45,164 nt of DNA from positions 1-45,164 of the forward strand of contig CAKUED010000023.1 of assembly GCA_934646005.1 (NCBI GenBank), read 5' to 3'. The number at the start of each line of letters is the position of its first letter. The first letter of the stretch is position 1. The notes below the pieces were generated by a model that did no database searches, was not told the origin of the DNA, and saw only the letters and a list, made by a program, of their open reading frames with translations. Shown in pieces: positions 1 through 7,220 of this stretch. Made by a program: the position numbers and the translations under genes. This DNA comes from an uncultured Oscillospiraceae bacterium. GTDB lineage: Bacteria; Bacillota; Clostridia; Oscillospirales; Oscillospiraceae.

Positions 1-671
1 CGGCGCAGGGGCTTGCAGACGGCGATGATGAGCAGCATCACGCCCAGCAGCACGCCCGCCGCCAGCGGGTACAGCGACCAGAAAAACGTCTGGTGCACCT
101 TGAAGGTGAGGTTGATGAGAAACTCCGTCAGCACCGCCAGCCCTCCCGAAATGATGAGCGCGCCGCCGAAGATATACAGGTGCGCCCCCGGCAGATACCG
201 CAGCAGCGCCACCATCGCGCTCACGAGCAGCCCCAGCGCGCCCACCGCCGGGAAGGCGAAGGACAAAAACCAGCGCCCGCCGGTGGCAAGGTCGATGTAG
301 AGCAGGTACGCCAGGATCGCCGCAAAATCCACCGGCACAAAAATGACCGGGTTCGGGCGGCGAAACCACAGCGGCAGCACCGCGAGGATATAGGTGAGCA
401 CGATGCCGCCTGCGGCATAGCCGGACCAGACGATGTGCCCGTTTACACGCCAGTCGCACAGCAGGCAGATGACCGCTGGGATGATCGCCAGCATCGTGAG
501 GATAAACAGCAGCCCCGAACGGTTAAATTCCTCCGTGCGCCGCCGGGCATCGGCTGGATAGGGCGCTTCCCCATCCGGCAGCGGCAGATCGGGGTGAAAA
601 ACACGCGTGCCGCACAGCGGGCAGACCTTTTCGCTGTCCGCCAGCTCCACGCCGCATTTGATACAATACAT
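1..671 (-). CDS. DUF6320-like zinc-ribbon membrane protein (3' end outside window)
   Basis: Seen: an open frame runs from ATG at 671 (minus) to the window edge without a stop, about 223 codons. A Shine-Dalgarno-like AAAGGA lies just upstream. The N-terminus carries two Cys pairs (CIKCG at residues 3-7 and CPLCG about 15 residues later), a zinc ribbon. Several hydrophobic membrane segments follow. Known: zinc-ribbon plus multi-pass proteins of the DUF6320 type are found beside alpha/beta hydrolases in clostridia. Here the gene follows the hydrolase/acyltransferase gene (stop at 699) by 27 bases on the same strand, so they are probably co-transcribed. Inference: a membrane partner of that enzyme. 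The family name is from memory; the membrane and zinc-ribbon character is seen directly. Confidence 0.75.
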   Translation of the reverse strand, partial: MYCIKCGVELADSEKVCPLCGTRVFHPDLPLPDGEAPYPADARRRTEEFNRSGLLFILTMLAIIPAVICLLCDWRVNGHIVWSGYAAGGIVLTYILAVLPLWFRRPNPVIFVPVDFAAILAYLLYIDLATGGRWFLSFAFPAVGALGLLVSAMVALLRYLPGAHLYIFGGALIISGGLAVLTEFLINLTFKVHQTFFWSLYPLAAGVLLGVMLLIIAVCKPLR

Positions 672-698
672 ACTAGTGTTCCTTTCTGATAAGCAGCA

Positions 699-2858
699 TT
701 ACCGCTGATTGCTCTCTGCTTTAATGTGTAAACCCAGCCGGTGCAGCACCCGGTACAGATGCAGCTCCAGCTCCGGCTCGCAGATGTTGCGGACGAGATT
801 GATATACATCGTGCCGCCGTAGCTCAGCACGCCGCAGTTGTGCGGCGCTTTCGCCTGCACGCCGATGATGAAGTCCATACGCGCAATATACTCGCGCATC
901 GCCTCCGGCAGCTTCACATCGCCGAGATTCGACAGGCACAGGCACGACTTACACTCGCCCACGGTGTCGAACACCGCCTTCATCGCCGCGTTTTTCACAA
1001 ACAGCGGCATGACCTTGAGGACCGGCGAGCGCTCGCTGGCAACGTTTGTGGCGAATTTCGCGCGCATGGCGCGGGGATCGTTTTCCAGAGCCATGCGGTG
1101 ATGGACGATGGCGCACAGGTCGCCAAACGTGTACTCACCCAGCCGCGGGTCGATCTCCGGCGTGACGTAGGACGCGAAATTGCGCAGCGTCTTGCTGGGG
1201 AACATCCGCCGCAGATTCACCGGCAGCAGCACCTTGACAGGCTTGCGGCGGCTCGCCTGCGGGATCTTTTCCGCCTGCAATTCCGCCAGCGCCTGCATCA
1301 TCGCCGCGCCCAGCAGCTCCGTGACGCTCACGCCGTGCTCTTTTGCGCACGCGCGCATCTCATCGGACGGAATCATGAGCGTGACGAGGTCGATGAATCC
1401 ATCCTTCTCCGGCGTGCCGCTCAAGTGCCACGCGGTCGATTCGCGGCGGCTTGCCTTCACATTCCCGGCGTAGCGGAGGAAGCTGTCCTCCAATTCCTCA
1501 TCGCTCGGCGCTTCGAGCCTGCCGAGCACGCCGCATTCATTCGGGATCTGCGCGCCGTATTTCTGCCCCAGATACTCCGCCAGCAGCGTTTTGAGGAACA
1601 CCATCGCGCCCGTGCCGTCGGTCAGGGCATGGAAAAACTCGACCGCGATGCGGTTTTCATACACCAGCACGCGGAACGCGCACCGGCGCACCTGCCCAAA
1701 CGGCGCGTGCGCCAGCGGGCAGCTTTTTTCGTCCTGAATATCGGGCGCTTTCGGAATTTGCTCCAGATAGTACCAGAACGCGCCCCGGCGCAGCCGCACG
1801 GCGATGGACGGAAAGCGCGGGATGACCATATCCAGCGCCGAGCGCAGCACCTCACGGTCCACCGGCTCGCGCAGCGTGGCGGACAGACGGAAGAAGTTGT
1901 TCCAGTTGCGCCGCGCGGCGGCGGGGTAAATTTTCGCGGCGTTATCCAGCCGCAGCCACCGCAGGCTCTTTTCCGGCGAGAGATATTTGGTGAGGAACTG
2001 CCGGATGGCGTCGATGTCCGACTTATTTTCCTCCAGCCCGTAGAGCACATACGCATGCCAGCGCTCCGGCGCGACGATGAGCTGGCTGCGGCAGCCGGAT
2101 CTTTGCAGCTTTTCGTGGAGCTGGCGCGTATCGTCCAGCATCACTTCATCCCCGCCGGCAAACAGCAGCGACGGCGGCAGCCCCTTGAGGTCGCCGAACA
2201 GCGGCGAGCAGTAGGGGTCTTGCACATCGTCGGTGTAGCACTCGGCGTAAAATTTCAGCAGCGACGGCGTCATCGACGGGTCTTTGTCCAGATTTTCCTG
2301 ATACGACGCGCCCGAACCCGTCAGGTCCGTCCACGGCGAGATGCCGATCAGCCCTGCGGGCAGCGGCAGCTTTTTTTCCTTCAGCCGCAGGCACAGCGCG
2401 TAGATGAGTCCTCCGCCTGCCGACTCGCCGCACAGCACGATCTGCCGTGCGGAATAGCCCTTGCCGAGCAGGTATTCATAGCTTACCAGCGCGTCGTCAA
2501 GCGCGGCGGGATAGCGGTGCTCCGGCGCGAGGCGATACGCCGCGCAGAACACGCGCACGCCGCCCTCCACCGCCAGCGTCGAGGCAAAGCCCTTGGCATA
2601 TTCCAGACTGCCGCAGGTGTAGCCGCCGCCGTGCAGATACAGGATCACGCCCGTGCGGCGCGGCTCCTTGGGCATGACCCACGCGCTGTTAAAATTCGCA
2701 AATGCGTGCTCCCGGACGAACACATCGCGCCGGTGCAGCGCCGACATGAGCTCGCCAAGCTTGTCCTGCCCCCTGCGCGTCGTCTCCAGCGAGAGGCTCG
2801 ATACAAAGGGCTTGAAAAAATTCAGTTGTGCGCGCACGAGCTTTGCGTGCAGCTCCAT
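699..2858 (-). CDS. Alpha/beta hydrolase fused to a condensation/acetyltransferase-like domain
   Basis: About 719 aa in two halves. Residues ~65-290 are a hormone-sensitive-lipase-type alpha/beta hydrolase: HGGGY oxyanion motif at ~76-80, nucleophile elbow GESAG (Ser ~146), a likely acid at Asp ~237 and His ~268 (WHAY). Residues ~320-719 resemble the alcohol acetyltransferase/condensation superfamily, with an HxxxDG motif (HALTDG, His ~410, Asp ~414). ATG at 2858 is chosen because GGAAGGGAAAG lies 7-8 bases upstream; a longer start at 2888 has no such site. No signal peptide is seen. Inference: it handles acyl esters, one half hydrolysing and the other transferring acyl groups, possibly with the downstream membrane protein. 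Substrate unknown. Confidence 0.85.
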   Translation of the reverse strand: MELHAKLVRAQLNFFKPFVSSLSLETTRRGQDKLGELMSALHRRDVFVREHAFANFNSAWVMPKEPRRTGVILYLHGGGYTCGSLEYAKGFASTLAVEGGVRVFCAAYRLAPEHRYPAALDDALVSYEYLLGKGYSARQIVLCGESAGGGLIYALCLRLKEKKLPLPAGLIGISPWTDLTGSGASYQENLDKDPSMTPSLLKFYAECYTDDVQDPYCSPLFGDLKGLPPSLLFAGGDEVMLDDTRQLHEKLQRSGCRSQLIVAPERWHAYVLYGLEENKSDIDAIRQFLTKYLSPEKSLRWLRLDNAAKIYPAAARRNWNNFFRLSATLREPVDREVLRSALDMVIPRFPSIAVRLRRGAFWYYLEQIPKAPDIQDEKSCPLAHAPFGQVRRCAFRVLVYENRIAVEFFHALTDGTGAMVFLKTLLAEYLGQKYGAQIPNECGVLGRLEAPSDEELEDSFLRYAGNVKASRRESTAWHLSGTPEKDGFIDLVTLMIPSDEMRACAKEHGVSVTELLGAAMMQALAELQAEKIPQASRRKPVKVLLPVNLRRMFPSKTLRNFASYVTPEIDPRLGEYTFGDLCAIVHHRMALENDPRAMRAKFATNVASERSPVLKVMPLFVKNAAMKAVFDTVGECKSCLCLSNLGDVKLPEAMREYIARMDFIIGVQAKAPHNCGVLSYGGTMYINLVRNICEPELELHLYRVLHRLGLHIKAESNQR

Positions 2859-2993
2859 ACTCGTCTTTCCCTTCCGATGATTTGTCATACGAATATATAC
2901 TACCCGGAAGTTGTGAATTTTTCAACATCTTCCCGATTTTTCCGCAAAAAGAAACCGCGTAAAATATTCCTATCAATGGGCGATCTTGTCACC

Positions 2994-3022
2994 TTGACGG
3001 CGAAATTTTGATGCTATATAAT
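2994..3022 (+). promoter_or_regulatory. Sigma-A-type promoter for the MATE gene
   Basis: TTGACG (2994-2999), a 17-base spacer and a perfect TATAAT (3017-3022), about 50 bases before the start codon at 3076. Confidence 0.85.
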
Positions 3023-3075
3023 GGGCAGGCGTCCCGGCATAGCCGGGAAAGCTCGCCGGAAGGGACGATGAAAGG

Positions 3076-4458
3076 ATGCCTCGCCGTGCTTCTGCCGCCG
3101 TCAGCCTGACGGACGGCTCTTTGTTTCGGAATATCCTGCTGTTCAGCATCCCGCTGATCTTTTCGCAGCTTTTGCAGGTGCTGTTCAATATGGCGGACGT
3201 CGCCGTGGTCGGCAAATTTTCCAGCGCCACGGCGCTCGGGTCGGTCGGCTCGACGTCCACGCTCGTCACGCTCTTTACGGGCTTTCTCATCGGACTGTCC
3301 AACGGCGTCAACGTGCGCGTGGCGCAGTATCTCGGCGCGCGGCAGGACGAGAGCACCAGCGCGTGCGTGCACACCTCGCTCCTGCTATGCACGGCGGCGG
3401 GCGTGCTCATCGCGGCGCTGTGCTATTTCCTCGCGCACCCCATGCTGACGCTGCTGCGCACGAAGGACGATCTGATAGACGGCGCGGTGCTGTATTTCCG
3501 CATCTACGCGCTGGGGATGCCGGCGCTCGGCATCTTCAACTTCGGCAACGCCGTGCTCAGCGCCAGCGGCGACACGAAGCGCCCGCTTGCGTATCTGACC
3601 ATCGCGGGCGTGCTCAACGTGATCCTGAACCTCTTTTTCGTCATCGTCTGCAGGATGGCGGCGGACGGCGTGGCGCTGGCGAGCGTCATTTCGCAGTACC
3701 TCTCGGCGCTCCTCATCGTGCTGCATCTGCACCGTCTGAACGACTGCTGCCGCCTGGATCGGAAGCTGCTTCGCCTGCATCCGCCGGAGGCGCTGCGGAT
3801 CTTGTCGCTCGGCGTGCCGTCCGGCATCCAGTATATGATCTTTGCCGTGGCAAACCTGTTTATCCAGGCGGGCGTCAATTCGTTTGACTCCACCATGGTC
3901 TCCGGCAATTCCGCCGCCGCAAACGTGGATAACGTCATTTATAATGTGATGGCGGCGTTTTACACCGCCTGCTCCAGCTTTATGGGGCAGAACTGGGGCG
4001 CGGGTCGCAAGGACCGCATGATGCACAGCTATTACATCAGCCTCGGCTATTCGTTTTTGATTGCGGCGGTGCTGGGTGCGGCGTTCTGGGTGTGCGGCGA
4101 GCCGTTTTTATACCTGTTCACGAACGAAGCGCCGGTCGTCGCCGCCGGGATGCAGCGGCTGCAGATCATGTGGTGGTCGTACGCCGTCAGCGCGTTTATG
4201 GATTGCACCATCGCCGCCTGCCGCGGTATCGGGCGCAGCTTTGTACCCACGGTGATCGTCATCCTCGGCTCGTGCGTGTTCCGCGTGGTATGGGTGTATA
4301 CGATCTTTGCGCACTTCCGCACCATCCCGTCGCTGTACCTGCTGTATGTGTTCTCGTGGGCGCTCACCGCCGCGGCGGAGATCTTGTATTTTCTGCACTG
4401 CTGCCGCAGCCTGCCCGCCACGCCGGACGCCGCCCGCGCGCAAACGGCAGAAAAATAA
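3076..4458 (+). CDS. MATE-family multidrug/Na+ antiporter
   Basis: 460 aa, the usual MATE length, with about 12 hydrophobic segments. The N-terminal pattern (LFRNILLFSIPLIFSQLLQ, then NMADVAVVGKF) is typical of clostridial MATE exporters of the DinF/NorM superfamily. These export cationic drugs or metabolites in exchange for Na+ or H+. The ATG at 3076 follows GGAAGGG by about 11 bases; no better in-frame start is seen. The gene has its own promoter and is followed by the tRNA-Val promoter only 8 bases after its stop. Substrate cannot be told from sequence. Confidence 0.93.
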   Translation: MPRRASAAVSLTDGSLFRNILLFSIPLIFSQLLQVLFNMADVAVVGKFSSATALGSVGSTSTLVTLFTGFLIGLSNGVNVRVAQYLGARQDESTSACVHTSLLLCTAAGVLIAALCYFLAHPMLTLLRTKDDLIDGAVLYFRIYALGMPALGIFNFGNAVLSASGDTKRPLAYLTIAGVLNVILNLFFVIVCRMAADGVALASVISQYLSALLIVLHLHRLNDCCRLDRKLLRLHPPEALRILSLGVPSGIQYMIFAVANLFIQAGVNSFDSTMVSGNSAAANVDNVIYNVMAAFYTACSSFMGQNWGAGRKDRMMHSYYISLGYSFLIAAVLGAAFWVCGEPFLYLFTNEAPVVAAGMQRLQIMWWSYAVSAFMDCTIAACRGIGRSFVPTVIVILGSCVFRVVWVYTIFAHFRTIPSLYLLYVFSWALTAAAEILYFLHCCRSLPATPDAARAQTAEK

Positions 4459-4466
4459 AATAGGTC

Positions 4467-4495
4467 TTGACAAATCCGCGGGGATTTTATATAAT
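4467..4495 (+). promoter_or_regulatory. Promoter of tRNA-Val
   Basis: Perfect TTGACA (4467-4472), 17-base spacer, perfect TATAAT (4490-4495), ending 12 bases before the tRNA 5' end. Confidence 0.9.
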
Positions 4496-4507
4496 AACCC
4501 CCGCGAT

Positions 4508-4584
4508 GGACAGTTAGCTCAGCTGGTATGAGCACATGCTTGACGTGCATGGGGTCACAGGTTCGAGTCCTGTACTGTCCACCA
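4508..4584 (+). tRNA. tRNA-Val (anticodon GAC)
   Basis: Complete cloverleaf of 77 nt. Acceptor GGACAGT pairs with ACTGTCC. The anticodon stem CATGC/GCATG encloses loop TTGACGT with anticodon GAC. T-arm stem ACAGG/CCTGT carries loop TTCGAGT. The CCA end is encoded (4582-4584). Confidence 0.96.
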
Positions 4585-4585
4585 T

Positions 4586-4622
4586 AAAAGCCGCTATCCC
4601 ATCCGGGATGGCGGCTTTTATT
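4586..4622 (+). terminator. Rho-independent terminator of tRNA-Val
   Basis: Long stem AAAAGCCGCTATCCC / GGGATGGCGGCTTTT with an ATCC loop and one G-T pair, ending in a T run directly after the tRNA. Confidence 0.85.
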
Positions 4623-4647
4623 ATGGCAGCCCGGATTTGAGCTGAGT

Positions 4648-4748
4648 CATGCACGTCAATCGCTTGACGCGCATGGAGTGAGGCGCAAAATAACGTGCCG
4701 GTGGCACGTTATTTTGCGCCGATGAGGTTCGAGTCCTGCCCCGCTCCG
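4648..4748 (+). repeat. Nested inverted repeats within a decayed tRNA-like remnant
   Basis: 4648-4659 and 4664-4675 form an inverted repeat (CATGCACGTCAA / TTGACGCGCATG, one mismatch). The left arm is the reverse complement of part of the anticodon arm of the adjacent tRNA-Val. A perfect 18-bp inverted repeat with a 3-base loop follows (4682-4699 / 4703-4720). It is followed by AGGTTCGAGTCCT (4725-4737), identical in its core to the tRNA-Val T-arm but with a broken stem. No T run follows the 18-bp hairpin, so it is not a classical terminator. See findings. Confidence 0.7.
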
Positions 4749-4779
4749 TTTTTTCATTCCATAACATTGGAGGCTTTCC

Positions 4780-5286
4780 ATGAGCACGATCAAAGAGGCT
4801 CTGCACGAAAAAAGGAAACTGACAGAAGACCACATCCGGCAGCTTGAGTGGGAGGGGAAACAGGGCGTGCGCTATACGGCGATGATGCCGGATGTTCCGT
4901 TTCTGGTGCTGGGGCTGCTGAGTGATGTCGGCTGGCTCATCCAGCTTGTCGCGGGCGCTGTGTATTTTTGCAGAAACGGCATTCACCACACGGCGGACTA
5001 TCTGGCGCTCCTTGCGCTGGCGGCAGTCCTGTTCGGCGCCGCGTATCTTGTCTACCTGAACAAGATCCATGAGAAAGAGATCGCCACAGGGCGGCAGAAA
5101 AAACTCAGCTTCGGCGTCACCGCTTTCGCGGGACTGGCTGGGGCAGTGATCGGAGTTGTCCAGATCGTGACCACAGGCACATCGCCGGAGCTCACCTGCC
5201 TTATCCCCGGCGGCATTCTGAATTTCGCCACAGCGCTGCCAATCTATCTCTCGTTCAAAAAAGGGATCGTTTACGGGGTGGGGTAA
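4780..5286 (+). CDS. Small hypothetical membrane protein
   Basis: 168 aa. The first ~35 residues are charged and probably cytoplasmic; then about four hydrophobic segments (~40-63, 72-92, 105-125, 138-155) alternate with short charged loops. The ATG at 4780 follows TTGGAGG at 6 bases, a strong ribosome site. No family recognised. It stands alone between tRNA clusters with no clear promoter of its own. Function unknown; integral membrane location is the only safe statement. Confidence 0.75.
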   Translation: MSTIKEALHEKRKLTEDHIRQLEWEGKQGVRYTAMMPDVPFLVLGLLSDVGWLIQLVAGAVYFCRNGIHHTADYLALLALAAVLFGAAYLVYLNKIHEKEIATGRQKKLSFGVTAFAGLAGAVIGVVQIVTTGTSPELTCLIPGGILNFATALPIYLSFKKGIVYGVG

Positions 5287-5322
5287 TTTTTAATCGTAAT
5301 GCAGAGCAGAGGAAATAATGAA

Positions 5323-5350
5323 CCCCGGCTATTCTGACGAATAGCCGGGG
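5323..5350 (+). terminator. Strong stem-loop after the small membrane protein gene
   Basis: Perfect 12-bp inverted repeat CCCCGGCTATTC / GAATAGCCGGGG with a TGAC loop, 37 bases after the stop. It lacks a good T run (TAATATT follows), so its terminator role is probable rather than certain. Confidence 0.6.
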
Positions 5351-5376
5351 TAATATTAAAAGTACGGGAATACTCC

Positions 5377-5476
5377 GGCGGCTGCGCCGCCTCCGTGTCC
5401 CTGCGCATTTTGTTTTGACGCAAGCGTCAAAACTGCGGCTGCAAATGCAGCCGCAGCGCTGGCGCGCTGAAAATGC
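5377..5476. repeat. Hairpin-rich intergenic stretch resembling a multi-branch fold
   Basis: GGCGGC/GCCGCC (5377-5391). Then an outer stem GCATTTT (5405-5411) / AAAATGC (5470-5476) encloses three adjoining hairpins: TTTTGACGC/GCGTCAAAA (5413-5432), CTGCGGCTGCA/TGCAGCCGCAG (5433-5456) and CAGCGC/GCGCTG (5454-5469; its first three bases overlap the previous stem). No coding frame here is credible. See findings. Confidence 0.6.
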
Positions 5477-5519
5477 TTGTGATCGAACCCGATGGGTTCG
5501 GTTCAACATACGAATAACC

Positions 5520-5553
5520 AAAAAAGAAACCATCCATTCGGATGGTTTCTTTT
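5520..5553 (-). terminator. Terminator of the tRNA-Met/tRNA-Glu transcript
   Basis: Perfect 15-bp stem AAAAAGAAACCATCC / GGATGGTTTCTTTTT with an ATTC loop, directly after the CCA end of tRNA-Glu in the minus direction. The T run is part of the stem, so it could work both ways. Confidence 0.8.
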
Positions 5554-5629
5554 TTGGTGACCCGTACGGGAATCGAACCCATATTACCGCCGTGAAAGGG
5601 CGGTGTCTTAACCTTTTGACCAACGGGCC
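5554..5629 (-). tRNA. tRNA-Glu (anticodon TTC)
   Basis: 76 nt including encoded CCA. Acceptor GGCCCGT pairs with ACGGGTC (one G-U). Anticodon stem CCGCC/GGCGG, loop CTTTCAC, anticodon TTC. T-loop TTCGATT. Its first base directly abuts the CCA of the upstream tRNA-Met with no spacer. Confidence 0.95.
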
Positions 5630-5705
5630 TGGTAGCGGCAATCTGACTCGAACAGATGACAACACGGGTATGAACCGGGTGCTCTACCAACTGAGCTATG
5701 CCGCC
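5630..5705 (-). tRNA. tRNA-Met (anticodon CAT)
   Basis: 76 nt including CCA. GGCGGCA/TGCCGCT acceptor (G1-U72 wobble), D-arm GCTC/GAGC, anticodon loop TTCATAC, T-arm ATCTG/CAGAT. The anticodon stem CCCGG/CCGTG has a C28-U42 mismatch. It lacks the GGG/CCC anticodon-stem pairs of initiator tRNA, so elongator Met is more likely; an Ile-CAU identity cannot be fully excluded. Confidence 0.88.
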
Positions 5706-5734
5706 AAATCGCCGTGTATCACACGGCAAGGGAA

Positions 5735-5763
5735 ATTATATAGTATTTTTTGCGTCTTGTCAA
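5735..5763 (-). promoter_or_regulatory. Promoter of the tRNA-Met/tRNA-Glu pair
   Basis: Read on the minus strand: perfect TTGACA (5763-5758), 17-base spacer, perfect TATAAT (5740-5735), about 30 bases before tRNA-Met. Confidence 0.9.
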
Positions 5764-5794
5764 CTGGATTTTCGCAAAAGCCGGGGGAAAATTT

Positions 5795-7093
5795 TTATTC
5801 CGACGCCAACTCGCCCAGCACGCCGTCGCGGCAGAGCTCCGTGACGCGCACCGGCAGGACGCGGTTATTGAGGTCTTCCGCGCTTTGCAGGTAGACCTTG
5901 ACATAGTTCATCGCGTGCCCCGCCCAGAGCCCGTCCTCGATCTGCTCAAAAAGCACCTGCTGGACACTGCCGCGCATCGCCTCGTGATAGCCCTCTTCGA
6001 GCGGCGCAGCGACCTGCGCTGCGCGCGCGGCGCGCGCCTCCTTGACGCTGCGCGGGAGCTGATCGGGCATTTTTGCCGCCGGCGTGCCGCTGCGGCGCGA
6101 GTAGGGGAAGATGTGGAACATCGAAATACCACAGCGCGCCACAAAGTCCAGCGACTCGGCAAATTCCTGCTCCGTCTCGCCGGGGAAGCCGACGATCAGG
6201 TCGGTCGTGACGGCGCAGCCGGGGAAATATTCGTGCAGCAGCCGCACGCTCTCGGCGTAGCGCGCGGTGTCGTATTTGCGGTGCATCCGCCGGAGCACCG
6301 TGTCGCTGCCGCTTTGCAGGCTCAGGTGGAACTGCGGGCAGAGATTCGGAAAGCCCGCCAGTGCGCGGCAAAATTCCTCCGTCACCGTGCGCGGCTCAAG
6401 CGACCCCAGCCGGATGCGCACGCCGGGCGCTGCCGCGCAGATGGCGGCAAGCAGGTCAGAGAGCGTGCTGCCGTCCTTCCACTCCGCGCCCCAGGACGAA
6501 ATTTCGATGCCGTTGACCACGATCTCGCGGTAGCCCGCCGCTGCGAGCTGCCGCGTCTGTGCCACCGCCGCGTCCAGCGGCAGCGACCGCACGCGCCCGC
6601 GCGCGTAGGGAATGATGCAGTAGGTGCAGAAATTGTTGCAGCCGTCCTCCACCTTGAGAAGAGCCCGCGTCCGCGCGGCAAGCCCGCCTGCGGGCAGCAG
6701 CTCAAATTCGCGTGCCTGCCCCGCGTCCTCCACGCGCTCCCAGCGATGGCTTCGGTCCTGCGCCGCCTGCTGCATGGCGCGGATAAATTCGGCGCGATCC
6801 GCCGTGCCGACCAGCACATCCACGTCCAGCTTCCGCACCTCGTCCGGCGCGCTCTGCGCGTAGCAGCCGCATACGCCCACCGCCGCGTCGGGGTTCAGCT
6901 TGCGCACGCGCCGGATGGCGTTGCGCGATTTTTTGTCCGACGCCGCCGTGACGGTGCAGGTGTTGATGATATAGCCGTCACAAATTTCGTCAAAGCTCCC
7001 CAGCGTGTGCCCCGCGGCGAGCAGCATCTGCTCCATCGCCTGCGTCTCATACTGGTTGACCTTGCAGCCGAGGGTGTAAAAAGCGAATTTCAT
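5795..7093 (-). CDS. mtaB: tRNA t6A37 methylthiotransferase MtaB (radical SAM)
   Basis: 432 aa, the family's length. It converts t6A37 to ms2t6A37 in ANN-decoding tRNAs, using two 4Fe-4S clusters. The N-terminal UPF0004 domain supplies Cys10 (LGCKVNQYE), Cys46 (NTCTV) and Cys75/77 (CGCYAQ). The radical-SAM motif CNNFCTYC has cysteines at ~152, 156 and 159. The LGCKVNQYE start and the spacing favour MtaB over MiaB or RimO. A TRAM-like C-terminus follows. ATG at 7093 is chosen because the conserved LGCKVNQ lies at residues 8-14; ATG at 7108 would add five residues and cannot be excluded. Ribosome site is weak. Transcribed away from the carboxypeptidase gene. Confidence 0.93.
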   Translation of the reverse strand: MKFAFYTLGCKVNQYETQAMEQMLLAAGHTLGSFDEICDGYIINTCTVTAASDKKSRNAIRRVRKLNPDAAVGVCGCYAQSAPDEVRKLDVDVLVGTADRAEFIRAMQQAAQDRSHRWERVEDAGQAREFELLPAGGLAARTRALLKVEDGCNNFCTYCIIPYARGRVRSLPLDAAVAQTRQLAAAGYREIVVNGIEISSWGAEWKDGSTLSDLLAAICAAAPGVRIRLGSLEPRTVTEEFCRALAGFPNLCPQFHLSLQSGSDTVLRRMHRKYDTARYAESVRLLHEYFPGCAVTTDLIVGFPGETEQEFAESLDFVARCGISMFHIFPYSRRSGTPAAKMPDQLPRSVKEARAARAAQVAAPLEEGYHEAMRGSVQQVLFEQIEDGLWAGHAMNYVKVYLQSAEDLNNRVLPVRVTELCRDGVLGELASE

Positions 7094-7124
7094 AGTCCGT
7101 CCGTCCATTCCTGTTTCTGTGTCT

Positions 7125-7153
7125 ATTATACCCCACCGGAGCGTAAATGTACA
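7125..7153 (-). promoter_or_regulatory. Probable mtaB promoter
   Basis: On the minus strand TGTACA (7153-7148), 17-base spacer, perfect TATAAT (7130-7125), about 32 bases before the mtaB start. Confidence 0.6.
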
Positions 7154-7220
7154 GCCCGCGGCATAAACGCGCCGCGCGGCGCATAGGCTTGTACCAAACG
7201 AAGCGAAAGGATGATGGGAT

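Noticed and set aside
741..3011. Long open frame (756 codons) opposite the hydrolase/acyltransferase gene
   Set aside because: Shadow frame of a high-GC gene; Arg/His-rich with no motif and no ribosome site.
4682..4720. Second terminator for tRNA-Val
   Set aside because: Perfect stem, but no T run, and a good terminator already follows the tRNA directly.
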